DNA of 6,219 nucleotides from an uncultured Caulobacterales bacterium. GTDB lineage: Bacteria > Pseudomonadota > Alphaproteobacteria > Caulobacterales > Maricaulaceae. Location: positions 1 to 6,219 of the forward strand of contig CALJNJ010000070.1 of assembly GCA_937981945.1 (NCBI GenBank). Direction: 5' to 3'. This document shows positions 1-5,153 of the stretch, in pieces. The notes below the pieces were generated by a model. That model had not been told where the DNA came from. It saw only the letters and a list, made by a program, of their open reading frames with translations, and made no database searches. Position numbers and translations under genes: made by a program. Positions within the stretch are counted from its first letter, which is position 1; every line of letters starts with the position of its first letter.

Positions 1-12
1 AATATCGGAGAA

Positions 13-627
13 TTAGCCAAATTTTTCAGCTATTTGCTGTAAAAGCATGCCCCAAGCGTCCGGGCGCAACAGCAGCGCCACCAAAAGACCGGCGACGGCG
101 CCGCCCAAATGGGCTTCGTGTCCGATGATGGTGTTTTCACGTTTGGACAATACATAACTCCCGACCAAGAATAAGACCGCCAAAACGATTGACCACATGG
201 GGATGACAAAAAACAGCAGCAAAGTGGCAAACGGGAAAAACAGGCAAAACGCCAATATGATTCCGGAGGTGGCGCCGGAAGCTCCGGCGGCCCGATAATT
301 CAGATTGTGACGATTGCTGAAATAGGCCCAGGCGTTCCCGGCCAGCAAAGAGATGATATAGAGCAGTATAAAACCCGTCGTGCCCAAAATCTTCTCTAAA
401 ACGCGGCCGAACGCAAACAGCACATACATATTGATGATCAAGTGAAGATTGTTCACATGCAAAAATGCCGACGTAAAAAACCGGTACCATTCTTTTTGCT
501 TCTGAATGGGCCCGACCCAAAAAACATTTTTGTCGAAAATTTCCCGATTGTTCAGCGCGATCAAACTGACAATGACGTTCATTATGATCAGACCGAGGGT
601 TGCGGGTGATTGTGTCAATAATTCCAT
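13..627 (-). CDS. Rhomboid family intramembrane serine protease
   Basis: A 204-residue inner-membrane protease that should cleave substrates within the membrane through a Ser-His dyad. The sequence shows about six hydrophobic segments, the minimal bacterial rhomboid core. The catalytic serine is S117 in GASG (residues 115-118) and the catalytic histidine is H173 in AHLGG, inside a later helix. H62 and N66 (HLIIN) match the HxxxN pair that supports the oxyanion hole. The loop-1 region with W47, Y48 and R49 before the first HxxxN helix is also typical. There is no cytoplasmic domain as in GlpG and no zinc-finger extension. The ATG at 627 is preferred because the first helix begins within about 10 residues of it, although no strong Shine-Dalgarno is visible upstream. 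It is transcribed away from the TonB receptor gene and shares a 171-bp control region with it. The family is certain; the substrate cannot be inferred. Confidence 0.95.
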   Translation of the reverse strand: MELLTQSPATLGLIIMNVIVSLIALNNREIFDKNVFWVGPIQKQKEWYRFFTSAFLHVNNLHLIINMYVLFAFGRVLEKILGTTGFILLYIISLLAGNAWAYFSNRHNLNYRAAGASGATSGIILAFCLFFPFATLLLFFVIPMWSIVLAVLFLVGSYVLSKRENTIIGHEAHLGGAVAGLLVALLLRPDAWGMLLQQIAEKFG

Positions 628-703
628 AAACCGGGCCTACAGGGCCGATCGCAAACCCGCAAGCCCGGGCCCGCGACAATCTGCCGAGGGATGAAACTGT
701 AAT

Positions 704-718
704 TGCGAATAATTCTCA
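704..718. promoter_or_regulatory. Putative Fur-type iron box (7-1-7 inverted repeat)
   Basis: TGCGAAT-A-ATTCTCA is a 7-1-7 inverted repeat with a single mismatch between the arms and close resemblance to the classical Fur core (TGATAAT-N-ATTATCA). It sits about 80 bp upstream of a siderophore-receptor start codon, the expected place for an iron-responsive repressor site. A poor promoter (GCGACA 673-678, TGTAAT 698-703, spacing 19) would place the start point inside this box, but I would not rely on it. The regulator could be Fur, or another iron regulator used in alphaproteobacteria such as Irr or RirA; the inverted-repeat form favours Fur. Confidence 0.65.
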
Positions 719-732
719 CTTGCGCCCGCCGG

Positions 733-750
733 GCTCATTCGCTAATGAGC
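733..750. repeat. Perfect 7-bp hairpin/palindrome between the two iron-box-like sites
   Basis: GCTCATT (733-739) and AATGAGC (744-750) are exact reverse complements separated by the four bases CGCT, and are followed by TTTT (751-754). It could be a dyad operator, a small stem in the receptor gene's 5' leader, or a weak terminator-like attenuator. The stem has only three G-C pairs and the T run is four bases, so an efficient intrinsic terminator is unlikely. The symmetry is directly visible; the function is unknown. Confidence 0.45.
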
Positions 751-760
751 TTTTCGTAAT

Positions 761-775
761 TGAGAATGACTTGCA
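761..775. promoter_or_regulatory. Second, degenerate Fur-like site upstream of the receptor gene
   Basis: TGAGAAT-G-ACTTGCA has a left arm exactly equal to the reverse complement of the right arm of the box at 704-718 (ATTCTCA), while its own arms agree at only four of seven positions. It lies 23 bp before the receptor ATG. The first bases also read TTGAGA (760-765), a good -35 hexamer, but I find no convincing -10 after it. It may be a secondary operator that strengthens repression together with the upstream box. Confidence 0.4.
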
Positions 776-798
776 ACTAAGCAAGCGAAAGACTTGGA

Positions 799-2862
799 AT
801 GAAACGAATTTTACTGAGCGGCGCGGCTTTGTGTGTGTGCGTCCTTCACAGCTCGGCGGCGCTGGCTGATGACCATGATGAGATCATTGTCACCGGACAA
901 GCGCGCGCTAATGAAAAATTCTCGGCGACTAAAACGCCGACCCTGATCATTAATGTCCCGCAAAGCCTGTCATTGATCACGGATGAGCAGATCGAGGCTC
1001 AGGGATTTCGGGGGCTGGCTGATGTGATCGCCTATACGCCCGGGGTTTCCATGGGATTAGGTGAGGGGCACCGGGACCAAATTACCATTCGCGGTCAAAA
1101 TACCACGGCAGACTTCTTCCTCGACGGATTGCGGGATGATGTTCAGTATTTCCGCCCGCTTTATAATATCGGTCAAATCGAGGTTTTACGGGGCGCGAAT
1201 GCCATGATGTTTGGCCGCGGTGGCGGCGGAGGGGTGATCAACCGCGTGACCAAGCGGCCCGTTTTTGACGAAGCTTTCCATGAGGTCGCGCTTTCCGTCG
1301 ATAGTTTCGGGAGTGCCTCAGCGGCGCTCGACAGTAATTTCACCGCCGGCGAGGACGGCGCGCTGCGCCTAAACGCGTATTATGAGCGCCTGAATAATCA
1401 CCGCAATTTTTATGAGGGTGACCGTTTCGCGGTCAACCCAACGGCGCGGCTTGAACTGTCAGATGCGACCCAAATCGGCCTGTCTTACGAATATGTTGAC
1501 GATGACCGAACCGTCGATCGCGGTGTTCCGTCATTGAACGGCGCGCCTTTGGAAGGGTTTAGAGACACTTTTTTCGGGGATCCGAACGCCAATCAAACAA
1601 CGCTGGCCGCTCACATCGGACGAGGCCGGATTGATCATAAATTTTCTGATGATTTGTCGGTCAACGGCACGCTGCAATATGCGGATTACGACAAGCTTTA
1701 CCAAAACCTCTACCCCATCGGTATCGATCTTGAGGCGCAGACCGTATCCCTTGACGGATATCGCGATACCACTACGCGGCAAAATTTGATAGGACAGATC
1801 AATTTGATCGCTGATTTGGATATGGCGGGATTTTCTCACACGCTTTTACTGGGCGCCGAATATGCAGATCAAGACACGGATAATGCCCGCCGGGATGTCT
1901 TATTTGCGGACAGCCAAGATGATCAAATCAGTTTTGCCTTTTCCGATCCTCTAAATGTTCCGGGCTTTGACTTTCCGGCCTTTTCGCGAAACCGCTCATC
2001 CGGCGTGAAAGTTTTTTCGATTTACGGCCAGGACCAGATCGACATCGGAGATCACGTCAAGCTCATTGCCGGCCTTCGGCTCGACAGTTTTGATATCAAC
2101 ACAAACAATCTGATCTCTGACGAGCAGTTTTCGCGTAAAGACGAGAAGCTGTCGCCGCGGCTCGGCCTGATTTACAAGCCGCAGGATCATATCTCTGTTT
2201 ACGGCAGTTTCAGCCGGTCTTTTCTGCCAAGGTCCGGCGATCAGTTTTTATCCCTCAGCTCAACAGCAGCAGCTTTGGTGCCTGAGAAATTTCGCAATTA
2301 TGAGGCAGGCGTAAAATGGGATATCAGCCACGAACTGGCCCTGACGGCAGCGCTGTTTCAGCTGGATCGTGAAAACGGCTCGGTGCAAGATCCCAATAAT
2401 CCGGAGAACAGTTTTCTGACAGGATCCCGCACGAAAGGCTTCGAAGCACAGCTGGCCGGACATGTTACGGAAGACTGGTCCGTCTCCGCCGGATACAGCT
2501 ATCTGGACGCTAAAGAGCGCGGACGCCTTGTGGGCACGGAATTTGTAAATCGTGATCTGGCGCAAGTGCCGGCGCATATGATTTCCTTGTGGAATCGATA
2601 TGATGTGTCCGGCAAGCTGGGCCTTGGGCTGGGTCTGACCCATCAGGACAGCCAATATACGTCATCGTCCAATACGGTTTTACTCCCCGGATTTACCCGT
2701 CTGGACGCGGCCGTTTACTACAATCTCTCTGATAGCTATGAGATTCAACTCAATATTCAGAACTTGACGGGCGCCGAATACTTTCCGTCAGCCCATAATG
2801 ACAATAACATCGCAACGTCACAGCCGTTCAACGGCCGATTGACCCTTAGAGGCAAATTTTAG
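799..2862 (+). CDS. TonB-dependent siderophore receptor (catecholate/Fiu-like)
   Basis: A 687-residue outer-membrane receptor that should import a ferric siderophore using energy passed from TonB-ExbBD. Residues 1-23 form a signal peptide (K2, R3, a hydrophobic core, cleavage after ALA). A TonB-box-like stretch DEIIVTG (27-33) follows directly, so there is no N-terminal FecA-type signalling domain. The plug runs roughly from 45 to 155 and contains PQSLSLIT, LADVIAYTPGV, the IRGQ motif (97-100), FFLDGLRDD, the IEVLRG motif (127-132) and FGRGGGGGVINRVTK. The rest is a 22-strand-type barrel ending in GRLTLRGKF with a C-terminal Phe, the usual outer-membrane assembly signal. The ligand assignment (catecholate) rests on the YFR and GRGGGGG plug style and is tentative. 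Start: ATG at 799 gives a proper signal peptide, though the ribosome site is weak. Iron-box-like sequences upstream suggest induction under iron limitation. No siderophore synthesis, TonB or ABC-transporter gene is adjacent. Confidence 0.93.
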   Translation: MKRILLSGAALCVCVLHSSAALADDHDEIIVTGQARANEKFSATKTPTLIINVPQSLSLITDEQIEAQGFRGLADVIAYTPGVSMGLGEGHRDQITIRGQNTTADFFLDGLRDDVQYFRPLYNIGQIEVLRGANAMMFGRGGGGGVINRVTKRPVFDEAFHEVALSVDSFGSASAALDSNFTAGEDGALRLNAYYERLNNHRNFYEGDRFAVNPTARLELSDATQIGLSYEYVDDDRTVDRGVPSLNGAPLEGFRDTFFGDPNANQTTLAAHIGRGRIDHKFSDDLSVNGTLQYADYDKLYQNLYPIGIDLEAQTVSLDGYRDTTTRQNLIGQINLIADLDMAGFSHTLLLGAEYADQDTDNARRDVLFADSQDDQISFAFSDPLNVPGFDFPAFSRNRSSGVKVFSIYGQDQIDIGDHVKLIAGLRLDSFDINTNNLISDEQFSRKDEKLSPRLGLIYKPQDHISVYGSFSRSFLPRSGDQFLSLSSTAAALVPEKFRNYEAGVKWDISHELALTAALFQLDRENGSVQDPNNPENSFLTGSRTKGFEAQLAGHVTEDWSVSAGYSYLDAKERGRLVGTEFVNRDLAQVPAHMISLWNRYDVSGKLGLGLGLTHQDSQYTSSSNTVLLPGFTRLDAAVYYNLSDSYEIQLNIQNLTGAEYFPSAHNDNNIATSQPFNGRLTLRGKF

Positions 2863-2949
2863 CAGAAAAAATGCCGATACCCCTTCAAAGTCACGTCAAA
2901 CTGTGATTAAAGGCGCCGGGTTCAACTTATTCCTTTCAAGAGGTATTTT

Positions 2950-3297
2950 ATGTCAGGCTTTTCAGGCCACAATTTCAATGATCGTCTTAAGTCTCAAAAA
3001 GAGGCGAAATTGGCTATGCTCAAGCGGGCCAAAGAAAAGAAGCCGACCAAGGAAGAGCTGGAAAAAAAGCTGGCGGATCGCGCTGAGCGCAATAAGCGCA
3101 AAGCCGAACGGGATGCCGAGCGGGCGGAAGAAAAGCGCATCGCTGCTGAGAAGCGGGCCGCTGAACAGGCCGAAGCTGAACGTAAAAGCAAAATTGCGGA
3201 AGATGCCCGGCACAAGGCCGATGAGGAGCTTAAGCGTGCTCAGAAAGCTCGCCGAGACGCCAAATACGCGGCCCGCAAAAACCGCGGCCGTCGCTAG
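2950..3297 (+). CDS. Small, highly charged coiled-coil protein, DUF6481 type
   Basis: A 115-residue protein of unknown function. After a short N-terminal motif (SGFSGHNFNDRLKSQKEAK, residues 2-20) it is almost entirely Ala, Lys, Arg and Glu with no hydrophobic segment, predicting a long, single, soluble and strongly basic alpha helix or coiled coil. The start (F-x-x-R followed by an Ala/Lys-rich helix beginning KLAMLKRAK) and the end (ARRDAKYAARKNR) recall DUF6481 proteins of alphaproteobacteria; this is from memory, not from a search. The start is well supported: AAGAGG at 2938-2943 lies six bases before the ATG. An 87-bp gap separates it from the receptor gene with no clear terminator, so it may have its own promoter or be read through. 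It converges on ubiE with 3 bp between stop codons. A role in RNA or nucleic-acid binding would suit the charge, but this is speculation. Confidence 0.82.
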   Translation: MSGFSGHNFNDRLKSQKEAKLAMLKRAKEKKPTKEELEKKLADRAERNKRKAERDAERAEEKRIAAEKRAAEQAEAERKSKIAEDARHKADEELKRAQKARRDAKYAARKNRGRR

Positions 3298-3300
3298 ACC

Positions 3301-4065
3301 TTAAACTTTCCAGCCAAAATGCAGGCAAGCAATACCGCCTGAATAGTCCTGCCAAGAGACGCGCTTGAAGCCTGCGTCTTTAACCATGTCCGCGAAAGGT
3401 TCCTGGCGGGGAAATCGGCGGATGCTTTCGATCAGATATTGATAACTGTCGCCATCACCGGCGAGCCATTCGCCCAGTTTAGGAATAACACCGAAAGAAT
3501 AGCTGTCGTAAATTTTACGCAAAAAGGCTTCAGGCGGCGTCGAAAATTCCAAAATAGCCAGCCTGCCGCCGGGTTTTAGCACACGGTGAAATTCTGACAA
3601 AGCTTTGTCCCTGTGTGTCACATTGCGTATGCCAAAAGCGATAGTCACGGCATCACAGTAATTATCCGGAAACGGCAAGGCCTCCGCATTGCCGCAAACG
3701 CGCTTTAAATCCAGTCCGGCGTCCTTTTTTTCATCGAAGCCCGCCAGCAGCATTTCTGCGTTAATATCGACCACGATTGCGCGGGCAGGCTCCCCGCCGC
3801 GCCGTCTTCGTTTAATGTCGGCTTTTTTGATAAATCGGCGGGATAAATCGCCGGTGCCGCCGGCCACATCGATCAGTAATTCGCCCGGCTGCGGATTGAC
3901 TTTGGTGATGGTCATATCTTTCCAAACCCGGTGAATGCCCAAGCTCATGGCGTCATTCATCAGATCATAATTACCCGCCACAGAATCGAAGACTTCCCGA
4001 ACTTTGGACTGTTTTTGTCCTTCCGGGATATCATCATACCCAAAGTCGATTGTTTTATCATTCAT
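3301..4065 (-). CDS. ubiE: UbiE: demethylmenaquinone / 2-methoxy-6-polyprenyl-1,4-benzoquinol C-methyltransferase
   Basis: A 254-residue SAM-dependent methyltransferase that adds the C-methyl group in ubiquinone synthesis (and in menaquinone synthesis where present), acting at the cytoplasmic membrane face. Both family signatures are intact: YDLMNDAMSLGIHRVW at 33-48 and RVLKPGGRLAILEFS at 161-175. The SAM site shows motif I (LIDVAGGTGD, 64-73), the acidic residue D100 ending strand 2 (VVDIN), and GNAEALPF (125-132). The Lys/Arg-rich insertion at about 80-90 (KKADIKRRRRGG) resembles that of alphaproteobacterial UbiE proteins. The C-terminus GGIACLHFGWKV is the normal family ending, so the gene is complete. 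No clear Shine-Dalgarno precedes the ATG at 4065, but the N-terminal length fits the family. It is divergent from mutM. Unusually for this class, the next gene is not ubiB; a convergent DUF6481-type gene follows at once. Confidence 0.97.
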   Translation of the reverse strand: MNDKTIDFGYDDIPEGQKQSKVREVFDSVAGNYDLMNDAMSLGIHRVWKDMTITKVNPQPGELLIDVAGGTGDLSRRFIKKADIKRRRRGGEPARAIVVDINAEMLLAGFDEKKDAGLDLKRVCGNAEALPFPDNYCDAVTIAFGIRNVTHRDKALSEFHRVLKPGGRLAILEFSTPPEAFLRKIYDSYSFGVIPKLGEWLAGDGDSYQYLIESIRRFPRQEPFADMVKDAGFKRVSWQDYSGGIACLHFGWKV

Positions 4066-4074
4066 GGCTGTTAT

Positions 4075-4104
4075 TTGTCACAGATCGATCATTAGCGCTA
4101 TAGG
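4075..4104 (+). promoter_or_regulatory. Possible mutM promoter with a very short leader
   Basis: TTGTCA (4075-4080) and TATAGG (4099-4104) have an 18-bp spacing, matching sigma-70-like -35 and -10 hexamers at five and four of six positions. Transcription would start near 4111, only about six bases before the mutM ATG. The spacer contains two abutting 8-bp palindromes, GATCGATC (4083-4090) and TAGCGCTA (4093-4100). The only Shine-Dalgarno-like bases (AGGA 4102-4105) overlap the -10, so the mRNA would be nearly leaderless. The whole ubiE-mutM gap is 51 bp, so the ubiE promoter must overlap this region. Confidence 0.4.
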
Positions 4105-4116
4105 ACATTAAACCCC

Positions 4117-4956
4117 ATGCCGGAGCTCCCCGAAGTTGAAACCGTCAGACGCGGATTGTCACCTGTTATGGAAGGCTTTGATTTTACGAAAGTGATTTTA
4201 AACCGTCCGGATTTACGGTTTCCGTTCGGGGATGATTTTAAAGCTCGCGTTCAAGGGCAAACTCTGGGGCGCTTATCCCGCCGCGCGAAATTCATGATCG
4301 CAGAGCTTGGTTCAGGCGACCGGCTGTTTATGCATTTGGGCATGTCCGGCCGTTTCACCATTGACCGGGATTATGCGCCCGGGGATTTTACCCATACTCA
4401 CAATACGAACCCTAAACATGACCATGTGATCTTTGAAATGAGCAGCGGTCATCGGGTCGTCTACAATGATCCGCGCCGGTTTGGGTTTATGGAATTAATT
4501 GCGCCCGGCGCCCCGTCGCGGCTTGACGATTTGGGGCCGGAGCCTTTGTCCAACAGTCTGTCAGCGCCGGTTTTACGCAAAGCTCTTAAGGGCAAGAAGA
4601 ACAAGATAAAAACAGCGCTTCTGGATCAACGCATCATAGCCGGGCTGGGCAATATCTATGTGTGCGAAGCGCTTTACCGGGCTCAAATCTCACCGAAACG
4701 TGCCGCCGGCCGTCTGTCCGTGGCGGAAACTGAAAGTCTGACCGGCCACATAAAGGATGTCATCGCCGAAGCCATAGAAGCCGGCGGCAGTTCTTTGCGC
4801 GATTTTGCCAATACGGACGGCAATCTGGGCTATTTTCAGCACAGTTTTGATGTTTACGGCCGAGAGGGTGAACCTTGTAAAACCTGCCAATCGTCAATCG
4901 TGCGTATCGTCCAAACCGGCCGCAGCACATTTTATTGTAAGGCCTGCCAGGGGTAG
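4117..4956 (+). CDS. mutM: Formamidopyrimidine-DNA glycosylase (8-oxoguanine repair)
   Basis: A 279-residue bifunctional glycosylase/AP lyase that removes 8-oxoguanine and ring-opened purines and cuts the strand by beta,delta-elimination. The N-terminus is the diagnostic MPELPEVETV: after Met removal P2 is the Schiff-base nucleophile and E3 the acid. K58 (RRAKFM) is the conserved lysine. The lesion-gap fillers are present: M76 in HLGMSG, and R120 and F122 in DPRRFG. The helix-two-turn-helix spans about 160-195 (LLDQRIIAGLGNIYV, with N179). The C-terminal zinc finger is complete: C254, C257, C274, C277 as CX2CX16CX2C, with R269 in GRSTFYC. All catalytic and structural residues are present, so it should be active. 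It is longer than Escherichia coli MutM by about ten residues, largely from a loop around 90-103 (HTHNTNPKHDH). It is divergent from ubiE. Confidence 0.98.
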   Translation: MPELPEVETVRRGLSPVMEGFDFTKVILNRPDLRFPFGDDFKARVQGQTLGRLSRRAKFMIAELGSGDRLFMHLGMSGRFTIDRDYAPGDFTHTHNTNPKHDHVIFEMSSGHRVVYNDPRRFGFMELIAPGAPSRLDDLGPEPLSNSLSAPVLRKALKGKKNKIKTALLDQRIIAGLGNIYVCEALYRAQISPKRAAGRLSVAETESLTGHIKDVIAEAIEAGGSSLRDFANTDGNLGYFQHSFDVYGREGEPCKTCQSSIVRIVQTGRSTFYCKACQG

Positions 4957-5153
4957 CTTTCCATTGCCTTGATGTTGCTGATGGGCCAGCCTTTCTGAGG
5001 CGGACGTTCAGCGCAGAAAATCACTGATCAGTCGGAATTAAGCGCCATCGTCCGTCGAAGATGCTTAGCTGCAATCATTAACTGTTTTTCGGTTGTTCAG
5101 GTACTTTTTTTAAATTTATACTTACGTAGGACAATTTCTGTCGGAGATTTTTT
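4957..5153. other. Intergenic region between mutM and the adhesin gene
   Basis: A 197-bp gap with no credible open reading frame. It holds a perfect 10-bp palindrome, ACTGATCAGT (5023-5032), that could be an operator, no convincing intrinsic terminator for mutM, and the adhesin promoter near its right end. Base composition falls sharply to A+T-rich from about 5080 onward. Confidence 0.6.
5093..5122 (+). promoter_or_regulatory. Probable adhesin promoter containing a T7 tract in the spacer
   Basis: TTGTTC (5093-5098) and TATACT (5117-5122) are separated by 18 bp and each match four or five of six consensus bases. Transcription would begin near 5129, giving a leader of about 25 bases with GGAG at 5143-5146, seven bases before the ATG at 5154. 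Seven consecutive T residues (5105-5111) fall in the spacer, so a one-base contraction would give the optimal 17-bp spacing. Confidence 0.55.

Noticed and set aside
663..673. Overlapping palindromes GCCCGGGC and CGGGCCCG upstream of the rhomboid gene
   Set aside because: They sit in a generally G+C-rich stretch where such 8-mers are expected by chance, and they form neither a terminator nor a recognisable operator.
137..679. 180-residue minus-strand frame overlapping the rhomboid gene
   Set aside because: It lies on the same strand as the rhomboid gene in another frame, and its translation has no membrane pattern or motif. The rhomboid frame carries every catalytic residue.
2863..2949. Possible terminator after the receptor gene
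   Set aside because: Only 4-5 bp stems with long loops (such as TCAC/GTGA and AAAGG/CCTTT) and no T run, so it does not support a terminator call.
2962..3215. Minus-strand frames opposite the DUF6481-type gene, rich in F, L, S and A and resembling a membrane protein
   Set aside because: Antisense of Lys/Glu/Ala codons always yields Phe, Leu and Ser/Ala. They lack a credible start site of their own.
2903..3304. 133-residue plus-strand frame over the DUF6481-type gene
   Set aside because: A shifted frame of an A/K/R/E-rich gene gives R/S/P/K-rich nonsense. The frame from 2950 has the Shine-Dalgarno and the family-like termini.
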